A stretch of DNA of 64,000 bases from Crossiella sp. SN42 (GCF_023897065.1 NZ_JAMHIV010000008.1:1-64000); one strand, 5' to 3'; shown: positions 1 to 9,800, counted from the stretch's first letter. Numbers and translations: made by a program. The notes: generated by a model not told the origin, from the sequence alone.

Positions 1-68
1 GTTCCGGCGGCACCGCCAGGGGCGGCCTGGGCCCGGCGATCGCGTGCAAGATCCACCACACACGACCT
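1..68. other. window edge, no gene assigned
   Basis: The first 68 bases lie downstream of menA, which runs leftward and ends at 69. Short open frames cross the left edge but none carries a recognisable motif. This could be the end of a rightward neighbour or plain intergenic DNA. Confidence 0.3.
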
Positions 69-941
69 CTAGCCGATCGCCAGGCCGATCCCGGTGCCGA
101 GGGACCACACCAGCATCGCCAGTGCGGTGTCCTTGAGCACCGGGATCAGCTTGAGCCCGGAGTCCCCGCGCAGCACCCGTCGCAGCGAGAAGAACACCAG
201 CGGCGCGGCCAGGAACCCGAGCAGCGCCCACGGTTCCCGGAAGCCGATCAGCGTGGTGAGCAGGAACGGCACCACCACCAGCGCGGTGTAGAGCCCGCGG
301 GTGTCCCGGTCGCCGAGCAGCACGGCCAGGGTGCGCTTGCCGGTCTCCCGGTCCGAGGGGATGTCGCGCAGGTTGTTCGACACCAGCACCGAGGCGGAGA
401 ACAGGCCCGCGCCGACCGCGCCGCCGATGCCCGCGCCGGTGAGCTCGCTGGACTGGATGTAGAGCGTGCCGAGCACCGCGACCGGGCCGAAGAAGAGGAA
501 GACCGCGATCTCGCCGAGGGCCGCGTAGCCGTACGGCTTCTTGCCGCCGGTGTAGAACCAGGCGGCCGCGATGCACACCGCGCCGAGCGGGATGAACCAC
601 CAGTGGCCGGAGGTCACCGCGATCACCGCGCCGGCCACCGCGGACAGCGCGAAGCAGGCCAGCGCGGCGCGCAGCACCGTCTTCGGCGGCGCGGTGCCGG
701 AGCCGACCAGGCGGAGCGGGCCGACCCGGTTGTCGTCGGTGCCGCGGATGCCGTCGGAGTAGTCGTTGGCGAAGTTGACCCCGATGACCAGGCTGAGCGC
801 GACCACCAGGCACAGCACGGCCTGCAGGGCGTTGAAGCCCTCCACCGCGGCGGCGGCGCCCGAGCCGACCACCACCGGCGCCACCGCGTTCGGCAGGGTC
901 CGCAGACGAGCACCTTCAACCCACTGGGCGACTGTCGGCAT
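69..941 (-). CDS. menA: 1,4-dihydroxy-2-naphthoate polyprenyltransferase (MenA)
   Basis: Membrane UbiA-family prenyltransferase, 290 residues, that joins the polyprenyl tail to 1,4-dihydroxy-2-naphthoate to give demethylmenaquinone. Two Asp-rich motifs are visible: NDYSDGIRGTDD near residues 60-75 and DIPSDRETGKR near 180-190. They bind prenyl diphosphate through Mg2+ in this family. About eight hydrophobic segments follow, as expected. I chose the ATG at 941 (MPTVAQWVEGARLRTLP) because the family begins with this W..GAR.RTLP pattern. The same reading frame stays open far upstream, but that part is only the shadow of the next gene. The other menaquinone genes lie within the next 24 kb. Confidence 0.95.
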   Translation of the reverse strand: MPTVAQWVEGARLRTLPNAVAPVVVGSGAAAAVEGFNALQAVLCLVVALSLVIGVNFANDYSDGIRGTDDNRVGPLRLVGSGTAPPKTVLRAALACFALSAVAGAVIAVTSGHWWFIPLGAVCIAAAWFYTGGKKPYGYAALGEIAVFLFFGPVAVLGTLYIQSSELTGAGIGGAVGAGLFSASVLVSNNLRDIPSDRETGKRTLAVLLGDRDTRGLYTALVVVPFLLTTLIGFREPWALLGFLAAPLVFFSLRRVLRGDSGLKLIPVLKDTALAMLVWSLGTGIGLAIG

Positions 942-1009
942 GCCGTCATCCTGCAACACGGCTGGTGGGAACGCGTGCCCGCCCCCGCGCGGGCGGGCAC
1001 GCGCCACGG

Positions 1010-2230
1010 TCAGCAGCGGCCGACCGTGCCCACCCCGGCGATGTAGGCCTTGGAGACGAACTTCCCGGCGCTGATCCGGAACCAGACGTTGCTGGTGCCC
1101 TGGGTGCCGGTCACGTTCTCCCCGGTCACCTGGCACTCCACCTTGACCCTGGCGAAGTTCGCGGCCAGGCCGACCTGGGCGTTGGCCGAGCTGGCCCCGG
1201 TGCGCACGTTGAGCGTGTCGCCCGAGGTGCGCACGGTGCCGAAGGTGCCGCCGCCGGTCCACAGGTACTCCACGGTCACCCAGGAGTTGTCGGTCAGCTT
1301 CAGGCCGTCCCAGAACGTGCCGTCGGCCAGGTCGATCCCGGCCGGGTTGGCCACCTTGCGGCCGAAGCCGTCCTTGCCGCCGTTGTAGCCGTCCTGGTAG
1401 GCGGCCTGGGCCTGCGGCTTGCCCTGCGGCAGGTTCTTCCACATCTCCCTGGTGGCCGAGGGGTTCCAGTAGTCGTCCTTGATGTTCCACGGACCGACGT
1501 CCCACACCGGGGCCCATTCGCAGCGACCGTTGGCCGCGCACACCTTCACGCTGTAGGTGCCGGTGCCCTTGCTGGCCAGGCCGCGCCGGGACGGCAGCGC
1601 GACGAAGTGGTCCCTGGCCACGATCACGTGACCGTTCGCGGTGGTGCCGCCGACCAGGCCCTCCCTGGTGGCGAACACCCGGTAGCTCAGGCCCTGCACG
1701 CCCTGTGCCGACGGGGCGCTGGGCGCGAGGTCGGCGGTGAGGGTGAGCGCGGTGAGCTTGGGCGTCTGGCCCTTGGGCGCGGTGAGCGCGACCCGGATCT
1801 GGATCACCTTGGACGGCGCGGAGATCACCGCAGGCTCGCCGGGCTTGGCCTCGGCCCACTCGGTCCACTCCTCCTCGCCGAGCTGACCGCGGACGTCGAT
1901 GGCCAGCTCCGCGCCTGCCGGGACCTCGCTGCGGACGGCGGCCGCGACGCGGTTGACCGGCTGGTCGAGCTGGTGCGGGGTGAGCTGGAGGAAGCCGGTG
2001 GCCAGGCCGGTGCGCGCGCTGGCGTGCTCGGCCGCGGTGGAGCCGAGGGTGACCGCGCCGCCGGTGGTGCTGACGTTGCTGTCGTCCTCGTCGATCACCG
2101 TGAGATCAGGAGTCCAGGTCGGGGGACCGGTTGGCGTTGCGACTGCTGGTGCGGTTAGCAGGGCGAGCAGGGCAATCGTTGGCATGGCGAGGCCCAGTAA
2201 TCGCGTCCGGGCCTTGTTCGGGACGCGCAT
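1010..2230 (-). CDS. secreted protein with C-terminal SH3-like domain
   Basis: Predicted exported protein of 406 residues. A signal peptide is clear: basic N-terminus, hydrophobic stretch at about residues 11-28, and an Ala-x-Ala cleavage site (AVA) near residue 31. The C-terminal 80 residues contain LNVRTGAS and a following VECQVTG...VWFRI...FVSKAYI pattern typical of bacterial SH3 type-3 domains, which often bind peptidoglycan. The central part (DIRVALTAPK-like strands, then a Tyr/Trp/Asn-rich stretch) has no family I can name, though the N-terminal half resembles beta-sandwich regions of actinobacterial cell-wall enzymes. No catalytic motif is evident. It sits alone between menA and menE, both on the same strand. 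Function is unknown; a cell-wall role is inference. Confidence 0.75.
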   Translation of the reverse strand: MRVPNKARTRLLGLAMPTIALLALLTAPAVATPTGPPTWTPDLTVIDEDDSNVSTTGGAVTLGSTAAEHASARTGLATGFLQLTPHQLDQPVNRVAAAVRSEVPAGAELAIDVRGQLGEEEWTEWAEAKPGEPAVISAPSKVIQIRVALTAPKGQTPKLTALTLTADLAPSAPSAQGVQGLSYRVFATREGLVGGTTANGHVIVARDHFVALPSRRGLASKGTGTYSVKVCAANGRCEWAPVWDVGPWNIKDDYWNPSATREMWKNLPQGKPQAQAAYQDGYNGGKDGFGRKVANPAGIDLADGTFWDGLKLTDNSWVTVEYLWTGGGTFGTVRTSGDTLNVRTGASSANAQVGLAANFARVKVECQVTGENVTGTQGTSNVWFRISAGKFVSKAYIAGVGTVGRC

Positions 2231-2373
2231 GACTGCTCCGTTCCCCGGAGCACGCGGAGCGGATCAACCGCAGCAGGGGCCGCATGTCCGGATCGCCCAG
2301 ACAGGGAAACCGGACAAGTGGTGAGTTGTCAACGGATCGTATGAACCAGTTGAAAGTTGGTAACCGGTTTGGC

Positions 2374-3546
2374 CTAGTCGGGTTCGGCCAGCAGCTCGCC
2401 GACCGCGCGCCGGTCGATCTTGCCTGGTCCGCGCAGGGGCAGCTCGGGCAGGAACACCACCCGGCGCGGCGCGCAGGCCCGGCCCGCGACCTCCCGGACC
2501 GCCTCCCGCAACCGCTCCGGCGCGGGCGGCTCGGTCCAGTCGGCAGGCACCACCGCGGCCGCGACCGCCTGGCCCCACTCCGGATCCGGCACACCGACCA
2601 CGCAGGCCTCCAGCACGCCGGGGCAGTCCGTGAGCGCGCGCTCGACCAGCGCCGGTGGCACCTTCTCGCCACCGGTGATGATCACGTCGTCGGCCCGGCC
2701 GAGGATCTCCAGCCGCCCGTCCCCGGTGAGGCGGCCCAGGTCGCCGGTGCGGAACCAGCCGTCGGCGAACACCGCGGCGGTGGCCTCCGGGGCCAGCCGG
2801 TAGCCGTTGGCCAGCGTCGGACCGCCCAGCTCCACCGCGCCGCCCTCGCCCAGCCGGACCTTGGCCCCGGTCAGCGGCAGGCCGTCGTAGACGCAGCCGC
2901 CCGCGGTCTCGCTCATGCCGTAGGTGGTGGTCACCGCCACGCCTTCGTCCCTGGCCGCGCGCAGCAGCGCGGGCGGGGTGGCCGCGCCGCCGACGATCAC
3001 CGCGGCGAACCCGCGCAGCGCGGCCAGCGCCGCGCCGCCCTCGGCGACCAGTCGGGAGAGCTGGGTCGGCACCAGCGCGGTGTAGGCCCGGCCCTGCGCC
3101 AGCAGCGGCTCGGCGGCCGCGGCGAAGGCGGCCGGGCGGAAGCCGGTGGCGGAGTCGAGCACGCAGGGGTCGAAACCGGCCAGTAGGGACCGAGTGAGCA
3201 CCTGGAGTCCGGCGATGTGGTGCACCGGCAGCGCGAGCAGCCAGCGACCGGGACCGCCCAGCCGCTCGTGCGTGGCGGCCGCCGAGGCGCGCAGCGCGGC
3301 CTCGGTGAGCAGCACGCCCTTGGGCGTCCCGGTCGAGCCGGAGGTGGGCACGATCAGTGCCACACCGAGGTCTTGCTCACCCTCTTCCGGTCTAAGGGCG
3401 GCGGCCACCCGCTGTCCGGCCAGGCCCGGGGCCAGCGGCAACAGCGCCGGACCGCCGTCCAGCGCGGCGCGCAGGGCGTGGTGAGCATCACTAGCCGAGC
3501 CTGCGGTGTTGTCGCAGGTCAGGGTCAGAATCGGACGGCAGCGCAT
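2374..3546 (-). CDS. menE: o-succinylbenzoate--CoA ligase (MenE)
   Basis: Acyl-CoA synthetase of the ANL family, 390 residues, that activates o-succinylbenzoate with ATP and CoA in menaquinone synthesis. The phosphate-binding loop SGSTGTPKGV is at about residues 70-80, YGMSETAGG follows near 215, and FRTGDLGRL near 275. It is shorter than typical acyl-CoA ligases, as actinobacterial MenE proteins are. The ATG at 3546 was chosen because a -10 hexamer (TAGGCT) lies seven bases upstream, giving a leaderless start. The open frame extends over 700 bases further only as a shadow across menB. The gene is divergent from menB, with 18 bases between the two start codons. Confidence 0.93.
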   Translation of the reverse strand: MRCRPILTLTCDNTAGSASDAHHALRAALDGGPALLPLAPGLAGQRVAAALRPEEGEQDLGVALIVPTSGSTGTPKGVLLTEAALRASAAATHERLGGPGRWLLALPVHHIAGLQVLTRSLLAGFDPCVLDSATGFRPAAFAAAAEPLLAQGRAYTALVPTQLSRLVAEGGAALAALRGFAAVIVGGAATPPALLRAARDEGVAVTTTYGMSETAGGCVYDGLPLTGAKVRLGEGGAVELGGPTLANGYRLAPEATAAVFADGWFRTGDLGRLTGDGRLEILGRADDVIITGGEKVPPALVERALTDCPGVLEACVVGVPDPEWGQAVAAAVVPADWTEPPAPERLREAVREVAGRACAPRRVVFLPELPLRGPGKIDRRAVGELLAEPD

Positions 3547-3552
3547 CGGGGT

Positions 3553-3559
3553 TAGCCTA
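3553..3559. promoter_or_regulatory. overlapping face-to-face -10 elements of menE and menB
   Basis: On the + strand TAGCCT at 3553-3558 lies six bases before the menB GTG. On the - strand TAGGCT at 3559-3554 lies seven bases before the menE ATG. Both fit the TANNNT -10 consensus at leaderless spacing, and five of the six base pairs are shared, so only one polymerase could melt this site at a time. Confidence 0.65.
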
Positions 3560-3564
3560 ATCTT

Positions 3565-4434
3565 GTGACCGCGACCGACCCCGCCCACTCCTCGATCGAG
3601 CTCGCTGCCGACTGGAAGTCGGATGGCGACTACCGGGACATCCGGTACGAGACCGCGGAGGGCATCGCCAAGATCACGATCAACCGGCCCGAGGTGCGCA
3701 ACGCGTTCCGGCCGCAGACCCTCTTCGAGCTCTCCGACGCCTTCAACCGCGCGCGCGACGACGACCAGGTTGGCGTCATCATCCTCACCGGGCAGGGCGA
3801 TATGGCCTTCTGCTCCGGCGGTGACCAGCGCATCCGCGGCAACGACGGCTACATCGGCGAGGACGAGGTGGCCCAGAAGGGCATCGGCCGCCTGAACGTG
3901 CTCGACCTGCAGATCCAGATCCGCCGCACGCCCAAGCCGGTGATCGCCATGGTCGCCGGGTACGCCATCGGCGGCGGCCACGTGCTGCACGTCGTCTGCG
4001 ACCTGACCATCGCCGCGGACAACGCCAGGTTCGGCCAGACCGGCCCCAAGGTCGGTTCCTTCGACGGTGGCTACGGCTCCGGTCTGCTGGCCAGGATGGT
4101 CGGGCAGAAGAAGGCCCGCGAGATCTGGTACCTGTGCCGCCAGTACGACGCCCACCAGGCCGAGGCCATGGGCCTGGTCAACACGGTGGTGCCGCTGAAG
4201 GACCTGGAGAAGGAAACCGTGCAGTGGTGCCGCGAGATGCTCCAGCACTCGCCGCTGGCCCTGCGCATGCTCAAGGCCTCGCACAACGCCGCCGACGACG
4301 GCCTGGCCGGCATCCAGCAGCTCGCGGGTGATGCCACCCTGCTCTTCTACATGTCCGAAGAGGCGCAGGAAGGCCGCAACGCCTACACCGAGCGGCGCAA
4401 GCCCGACTTCGGGAAGTTCCCGAAGCGACCGTGA
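3565..4434 (+). CDS. menB: 1,4-dihydroxy-2-naphthoyl-CoA synthase (MenB)
   Basis: Crotonase-fold enzyme, 289 residues, that closes the second ring of the naphthoquinone from o-succinylbenzoyl-CoA. The oxyanion-hole segment [11 protein letters not shown] is near residue 80 and [12 protein letters not shown] near 130. The MenB-specific segment [11 protein letters not shown] near residue 165 carries the catalytic Asp and Ser region. Length matches actinobacterial MenB. The GTG at 3565 is preceded at six bases by TAGCCT, so the message is probably leaderless. Its stop overlaps the menD start by four bases. No menC gene lies between menB and menD. Confidence 0.96.
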   Translation: MTATDPAHSSIELAADWKSDGDYRDIRYETAEGIAKITINRPEVRNAFRPQTLFELSDAFNRARDDDQVGVIILTGQGDMAFCSGGDQRIRGNDGYIGEDEVAQKGIGRLNVLDLQIQIRRTPKPVIAMVAGYAIGGGHVLHVVCDLTIAADNARFGQTGPKVGSFDGGYGSGLLARMVGQKKAREIWYLCRQYDAHQAEAMGLVNTVVPLKDLEKETVQWCREMLQHSPLALRMLKASHNAADDGLAGIQQLAGDATLLFYMSEEAQEGRNAYTERRKPDFGKFPKRP

Positions 4435-6212
4435 ACCCTTCCACAGCGCAAGCCAGGGTCGTCGTTGACGAGTTGATCCGCAACGACGTGCGTCAGGTCG
4501 TGCTCTGCCCCGGCTCGCGCAACGCCCCGCTGTCCTTCGCCCTCTACGAGGCCGCGAAGGCAGGCAGGCTCACCCTGCACGTGCGCATCGACGAGCGCAG
4601 TGCGGGCTTCCTCGCCCTCGGCCTGGCCAAGGGACTGGCGCACCGGCCGCACCGGCGCGGGTTCGCCGCCGTGGTGTGCACCTCCGGCACCGCGGTGGCG
4701 AACCTGCACCCGGCGGTGCTGGAGGCGTACCACTCGGGGGCCGCGCTGCTGGTGGTCACCGCGGACCGGCCGCCGGAGGTCTACGGCACCGGGGCGAACC
4801 AGACCATCCAGCAGAACGGCGTCTACGGCGGCGCGGCGGGCACCATCGACTTCCCGGTGGCCGAGCGGCGGGCCGGGCAGAACGCGGTGTGGCGCGGGCT
4901 GGTCTGCCGCGCGGTGGTGCAGGCCGACACCGGCACCCCGGTGCACGTCAACATCCCGTTCCGGGAACCGCTGGTGCCGGACGGGGACCTGGCCGACTGG
5001 CCGGAGCCGCTGGACGGGCGGCCGGAGTCCGAGCGCTGGACCTCGGTCAGCCCCGGCTTCGTCGGCACCGACCCGGTCGGCGGCGGCCCGATCTTCCACC
5101 TGCGGCCGCGCACCCTGGTCGTGGTGGGTGACGCCGACCTCAACGCCGCGCACTCCGCCTGCGAGGTGGCGGCGAAACTGGGCTGGCCGGTGATCACCGA
5201 ACCGACCGCGATGAGCGGGCCGATGGCCTCCGGCGCGGTGGTGCTGCAACACGGTTCGCTGCTGCTCAACGCGGGCGAGCTGCCGGAGCAGCTGCGGCCG
5301 GACTCGGTGGTGGTGATCGGGCGGCCCACCCTCTCCCGCGGGGTGCAGAAGCTGCTCAAGACGGTGCCGGTGGTGCACGTGGTGCGCAACGGCGAGTCCT
5401 GGGCCGACCCGCAGCACGTGGCCACGCACGTCACCGGCTACCTCGGCCTGGACGACCTCAACTACGCGGCCATGGACATCGAGCAGGGCAGCCGCAACTG
5501 GGTGGAGACCTACCCCGGCGACCCGGACTGGCTGACCGACTGGCAGCAGGCCGACGCGCTGGCCTCCTCGGTGGTGGCGGAGCTGCTCGCCGGTGAGCAG
5601 TGGCCCACCGGGCTGCACGTGGCCCGCGCGCTGATGAGCGAGCTGCCGGAGGACGCGGTGCTGTTCCTGGGCAGCTCCAACCCGGTGCGCGACATCGACC
5701 TGGTCGGCGCGCGCAGGCTCGGCCCGGTGGTGATCTCCAACCGCGGCGTGGCCGGTATCGACGGCAGCGTCTCCAGCGCGATCGGCGCGGTGCTCGGCGC
5801 GGTCAGCGCGGACAGCCGGGTCGGCCACGGCTACGCGCTGCTCGGCGACCTGACCTTCCTGCACGACCTCAACGGCCTGCTGCTCGGCCCGCTGGAGCAG
5901 CGGCCGGACCTGACCATCGTGGTGCTCAACGACGACGGCGGCGGCATCTTCTCCTTGCTGGAGCAGGGCGCGCCGGACCACTCGGACTCCTTCGAGCGGG
6001 TCTTCGGCACCCCGCACGGCTCCGACCTCGGCGCGCTGTGCGCCGGCTACGGCATCCGGTACCGGCTGGCCACCGACGGGGCGGACTTCCGGGCGGCGCT
6101 GCGACCGGCGCCGGGCATCCAGGTGGTGGAGGTGCGCGCGGACCGGCAACGGCTGCGCGCCGTGCACGAGCTGTTGCGGACCAGGGTGCGGGCCGTGATC
6201 ACCGCGTCCTGA
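4431..6212 (+). CDS. menD: SEPHCHC synthase (MenD)
   Basis: Thiamine-diphosphate enzyme, 593 residues, that condenses isochorismate with 2-oxoglutarate in the first committed step of menaquinone synthesis. The N-terminal [13 protein letters not shown] and [12 protein letters not shown] motifs (residues 25-65) are typical. The ThDP-binding motif runs from GDLTFLHD near residue 485 to [10 protein letters not shown] about 30 residues later. The GTG start overlaps the menB stop as GTGA, so the two are translationally coupled. The following gene is 133 bases downstream with its own ribosome binding site. Confidence 0.96.
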   Translation: MNPSTAQARVVVDELIRNDVRQVVLCPGSRNAPLSFALYEAAKAGRLTLHVRIDERSAGFLALGLAKGLAHRPHRRGFAAVVCTSGTAVANLHPAVLEAYHSGAALLVVTADRPPEVYGTGANQTIQQNGVYGGAAGTIDFPVAERRAGQNAVWRGLVCRAVVQADTGTPVHVNIPFREPLVPDGDLADWPEPLDGRPESERWTSVSPGFVGTDPVGGGPIFHLRPRTLVVVGDADLNAAHSACEVAAKLGWPVITEPTAMSGPMASGAVVLQHGSLLLNAGELPEQLRPDSVVVIGRPTLSRGVQKLLKTVPVVHVVRNGESWADPQHVATHVTGYLGLDDLNYAAMDIEQGSRNWVETYPGDPDWLTDWQQADALASSVVAELLAGEQWPTGLHVARALMSELPEDAVLFLGSSNPVRDIDLVGARRLGPVVISNRGVAGIDGSVSSAIGAVLGAVSADSRVGHGYALLGDLTFLHDLNGLLLGPLEQRPDLTIVVLNDDGGGIFSLLEQGAPDHSDSFERVFGTPHGSDLGALCAGYGIRYRLATDGADFRAALRPAPGIQVVEVRADRQRLRAVHELLRTRVRAVITAS

Positions 6213-6345
6213 GCTCGTTCAGTTTTTCCGTTTCACCCCATCCCATGTCCTGGGCATACCCGTAACAGCCTGGTGCTGACCTGCGCATCTGACTATGTTC
6301 CAGCGTGCGATTACCTGCACGATCGCACACTCAGGAGGGGCAACC

Positions 6346-7869
6346 ATGCTTCGACGACACAGCCTCCGCGTGGCGGCGGCGACGGCAGCGGCCGTCGCGC
6401 TGCTCGCGTGGCCGGCGTCGGCTGGCATCGATTCGGTCGGTACTCCCGGCATCGGTGACGAGTACCACCCGAACGACGGCAACGGCGGATACGACGTCTC
6501 GCACTACGACATCCGCCTCAAGTACCAACCGGCCAGCGACACGCTGACCGGCACCACGACCATCGTGGCCGCGGCGACCCAGGACCTGACCCGGTTCAAC
6601 CTGGACTTCGCGCTGCCGGTGAAGTCGGTGCGGGTCAACGGGGCCAAGGCGAGCTTCACCCAGACCCCCGAGGCCGAGCTGGTGGTGACCCCGGGCCGCC
6701 AGGCGACCAAGGGCTCGCTGCTGACCGTGGTGGTGGAGTACGAGGGCGTGCCCTCCACGGTCAAGATCAACGGCCAGACGCTGTGGAAGCGGACCTCCGA
6801 CGGGGCGACCGCGATCAACGAGCCGCACATCGCGCGCTGGTGGTACCCGAGCAACGACCACCCCACGGACAAGGCGACCTTCGACATCAGCGTCGCGGTG
6901 CCCACCGGGGTGGAGGTGCTCTCCAACGGCTCGCTGAAGAGCCGGGCGGTGCAGCCGGGCGGCTGGACCCGCTGGAACTGGCGCTCCACCAAGCCGATGG
7001 CGACCTACCTGGCCTTCCTGACCATCGGCCAGTTCGAGATCCACCAGAGCACCGGGCACAAGGGTCAGCCGTTCATCACGGCCTACTCCGAGGGCCTCGG
7101 CGAGTTCGAGGGCGCGGCCAAGGCCTCGCTGGAGCGCACGCCCGAGGTGATCGAGTACCTGGAGACCGTCTTCGGCGAGTGGCCGTTCGAGGCCCAGGGC
7201 GGGGTGGTGCCCAAGGAGGGCCTGACCTTCGCGCTGGAGAACCAGACCCGGCCGACCTACGCGACCGGCTTCTTCCGCAACGGCGTCAACGTCAACGTGG
7301 TGGTGCACGAGCTGGCGCACCAGTGGTTCGGCGACTCGGTGTCGGTGGCCAAGTGGCGCAACATCTGGCTGAACGAGGGCTTCGCCACCTACGCGCCCTG
7401 GCTGTGGTCGGAGCACAAGGGTGAGGGCACCGCGCAGGAGTGGTTCGACTTCACCTACGCGCGCTACGCCGAGAGCGACCCGTTCTGGCAGGTCGTCGTC
7501 GGCGAGCCGGGCTCGGGCAACGAGTTCCACAACGCGGTGTACGACCGCGGCGCGATGGCCGTGCACGCCATCCGCAAGACCGTCGGCGACCAGGTGTTCT
7601 TCCAGACGGTGAAGACCTGGACCGAGAACAAGAAGTACGGCAACGCCACCATCGAGGAGTTCAAGGCGCTGGCCGAGGTGCTCTCCGGCAAGAAGCTGGA
7701 CGAGGTCTTCAACACCTGGCTGTTCACCAAGGGCAAGCCGAAGCTCAACCCCGAGGTCTCCACCCAGGGCACCGAGCGCGCGGCCAAGGTGAAGGAGCCG
7801 AAGAACGCCAAGAAGGCGATCGAGAACCAGCAGATCCTGCACGACCTGTCCGCCCGCGCGGGCAAGTAA
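6346..7869 (+). CDS. secreted M1-family zinc metallopeptidase
   Basis: Exported aminopeptidase-type enzyme, 507 residues. The zinc motif HELAHQWFGD with the distal Glu in NEGFATY is at about residues 320-345. The M1 substrate-binding motif appears as ALENQT near 300. A signal peptide covers roughly residues 1-28 (hydrophobic run ending WPASAG). The N-terminal beta domain and catalytic domain are present, but the large helical C-terminal domain of aminopeptidase N is absent, as in short secreted actinobacterial M1 peptidases. The ATG at 6346 is preferred because AGGAGGGG lies just upstream; an earlier in-frame ATG at 6295 has no such site. A hairpin terminator follows. Confidence 0.9.
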   Translation: MLRRHSLRVAAATAAAVALLAWPASAGIDSVGTPGIGDEYHPNDGNGGYDVSHYDIRLKYQPASDTLTGTTTIVAAATQDLTRFNLDFALPVKSVRVNGAKASFTQTPEAELVVTPGRQATKGSLLTVVVEYEGVPSTVKINGQTLWKRTSDGATAINEPHIARWWYPSNDHPTDKATFDISVAVPTGVEVLSNGSLKSRAVQPGGWTRWNWRSTKPMATYLAFLTIGQFEIHQSTGHKGQPFITAYSEGLGEFEGAAKASLERTPEVIEYLETVFGEWPFEAQGGVVPKEGLTFALENQTRPTYATGFFRNGVNVNVVVHELAHQWFGDSVSVAKWRNIWLNEGFATYAPWLWSEHKGEGTAQEWFDFTYARYAESDPFWQVVVGEPGSGNEFHNAVYDRGAMAVHAIRKTVGDQVFFQTVKTWTENKKYGNATIEEFKALAEVLSGKKLDEVFNTWLFTKGKPKLNPEVSTQGTERAAKVKEPKNAKKAIENQQILHDLSARAGK

Positions 7870-7880
7870 GTCCACAAAGG

Positions 7881-7919
7881 ACGGCGGGAACTCCTTCTTC
7901 GCGAAGGGGTTCCCGCCGT
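7881..7919. terminator. bidirectional hairpin terminator
   Basis: Arms ACGGCGGGAAC (7881-7891) and GTTCCCGCCGT (7909-7919) pair perfectly, with a further CCTTC/GAAGG pairing inside. It sits between the convergent ends of the M1 peptidase gene and menF and ends in a short T run, so it can serve both. Confidence 0.85.
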
Positions 7920-7923
7920 TTCC

Positions 7924-9159
7924 TTATGCCCCTTCGAGCGCGTCCCTGACCGGAATCATCTTGGCCCGCGCCTCCGCCACCTCGGTGTCCGGATCGGAGT
8001 CGGCCACGATCCCGCACCCGGCGAACAGCCGCGCGGTGTTGCCGTCCAGCTGCGCGCACCGCAGCGCGATGCCCAGCTCCCCGTCGCCCGCGCCGTCGAT
8101 CCAGCCCACCGGTCCGGCGTAGCGGCCCCGGTCCATGCCCTCCAGCTCGGCGATCAGCGCCACCGCGTCCGGCGTCGGCGTGCCGCCCACCGCCGCGGTC
8201 GGGTGCACCGCCTGGGCCAGCCGCAACAGCGAGCCGTCGTCGTGCAGCCTGCCGCGCACGTCGGTGGACAGGTGCAGCACGTTGCGCAGCCGCAGCACCT
8301 CCGGCGTGGCCGGGGCGGCCAGCTCGGCGCACAGCGGACCGAGGCAGTCCACGAAGGAGCGCACCGCGTACTCGTGCTCCTCCCGGTTCTTCGCCGAGGC
8401 CAGCAGCTCCGCGGCCAGCTCGTCCTCGGTAGCGCCCTCGCGCGGCCAGGTGGTCCCGGCCAGCACCCGGGAGGAGAACTCGGACCCGTTGCGCCGCAAC
8501 AACAACTCCGGGGTCGCGCCGACCAGCCCGGCCACCGAGTAGGCCCAGCAGCTCGGATACCGGCGGGCCAGCCCGGCCAGCAGGAACCGCGGGTCGAACG
8601 GCTCGGCCGCGGTGGCCAGCAGGTCGTGCGCGAGCGCCACCTTGGCCAGCTCCCCGGCCCGCATCCGGGCCACCGCGGCCCGCACCGCCTCCCGGTACCG
8701 GGTCACCGGCAGCCGGCCCTCGGCGTAGCGCACCAGCCCCGGCCCGCGCACCGGCCGCACCGGGTCCCCGGCCGGCTCGCCGATCTCGGTCCGCCAGGCC
8801 CGCCCGTCCCGCCGCCCGACGATCACCCGCGGCACCACCAGCACTGACTCGGCGGGCCCGTCCGCGAACGTCACGCTGACAAAGGCCACCGCCCCGGTCC
8901 CGGGCAGTCCCACCTCATCCTCGACTTCCACCGAGGCGCGCAGCTCCCGCCACCAGTCATCCGCGGCGGCGAACCGGCCCGGCCCGGAACAGCGGAACTC
9001 GGCCGCCACTCCCCAGCCGACCAGCCCGTCCCCCTCCCGCACCCAGGCGAGCACGTCGTTGGCGTCGGGCAGCTGTCCGAGCAGGTCAACCCCGGCGGGC
9101 AGCTCCCGGGTGCGCACTCGCACGGCGCGCGCACTGCGGCGATACGGAGCGAAGGTCAC
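7924..9159 (-). CDS. menF: isochorismate synthase (MenF)
   Basis: Chorismate-utilising enzyme, 411 residues, converting chorismate to isochorismate, the entry to menaquinone synthesis. The C-terminal catalytic half carries HLSTDVRGRL near residue 290, HPTAAVGGTP near 315, and GPVGWIDGAGDGE near 345, all typical of the MenF/EntC family. The alternative, a siderophore-type EntC, is less likely given the surrounding men genes. The GTG at 9159 has TACGCT (9171-9166 on this strand) six bases upstream, consistent with a leaderless message. Confidence 0.92.
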   Translation of the reverse strand: MTFAPYRRSARAVRVRTRELPAGVDLLGQLPDANDVLAWVREGDGLVGWGVAAEFRCSGPGRFAAADDWWRELRASVEVEDEVGLPGTGAVAFVSVTFADGPAESVLVVPRVIVGRRDGRAWRTEIGEPAGDPVRPVRGPGLVRYAEGRLPVTRYREAVRAAVARMRAGELAKVALAHDLLATAAEPFDPRFLLAGLARRYPSCWAYSVAGLVGATPELLLRRNGSEFSSRVLAGTTWPREGATEDELAAELLASAKNREEHEYAVRSFVDCLGPLCAELAAPATPEVLRLRNVLHLSTDVRGRLHDDGSLLRLAQAVHPTAAVGGTPTPDAVALIAELEGMDRGRYAGPVGWIDGAGDGELGIALRCAQLDGNTARLFAGCGIVADSDPDTEVAEARAKMIPVRDALEGA

Positions 9160-9212
9160 CCCAGCAGCGTATGGCCCGCGCCCGCCCGGCCGCGCGCACT
9201 ACAGTTCGTGCT

Positions 9213-9683
9213 GTGGCGGAGAACGCAGGACTACTGGACCGGCTGCGCCGTCGCGTGGCGACACTGCCCAAGCCGCGCAGGCTGCGCCGCACCTCGGTCG
9301 CGGTGCTGGCGGCCGCGAGCCTGCTCACCCTGATGTGCGTGGTGCTCTTCGGCGCCATGCTGGTCAACGACTACAAGATCGGCAAACGCACCGGCACCGC
9401 CGTGGCCGAGGTCCAGGCCGTCACCTTCGGCCGCACCATCGTCCGCTACAACACCCCCGACGGCGCCATCCACAGCCCCAGCCGCGGCATCCTGTACCCA
9501 CAGGGCCTGGCCGAGGGCAACATGGTCCAGGTCGAGTACGACCTCAACGCCCCGGACGACCTGGTCCGCGTCGCCGGCCGGCACGCCTGGATGGGCATCT
9601 GGCCGATCATCGCGGTGATCGCGGGCGCGTGGGTGGTCGCGTATCCCCTGGTTCGCTGGCTGGAGAAGCGCCGGCAAACCTGA
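9213..9683 (+). CDS. DUF3592-like small membrane protein
   Basis: Predicted inner-membrane protein of 156 residues with a basic N-terminus, a transmembrane helix at about residues 30-52, an extracytoplasmic beta-rich region of about 75 residues, and a second helix near residues 126-146. The order (helix, VQAVTFGRTIVRYNTPDG-like strands, helix) matches DUF3592 proteins, whose role is unknown. The GTG at 9213 is chosen because TACAGT ends seven bases upstream; an ATG at 9171 would add 14 residues but lies inside the divergent menF promoter. Confidence 0.7.
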   Translation: MAENAGLLDRLRRRVATLPKPRRLRRTSVAVLAAASLLTLMCVVLFGAMLVNDYKIGKRTGTAVAEVQAVTFGRTIVRYNTPDGAIHSPSRGILYPQGLAEGNMVQVEYDLNAPDDLVRVAGRHAWMGIWPIIAVIAGAWVVAYPLVRWLEKRRQT

Positions 9684-9800
9684 GCCGGGGAACGATCACG
9701 GCTCGGTCCAGCACGGCCAGCGCAGGATCGCGAACAGCAGCGGCGCCGAGACGGTAAGTCAGTCCCAGCGGGGCCTCCCATCTGCGGGACGCTTGGTGAG

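Noticed and set aside
4383-6167. 594-codon open frame opposite menD
   Set aside because: It mirrors menD on the other strand, is full of His/Arg/Gln from antisense of GC-rich codons, and matches no family.
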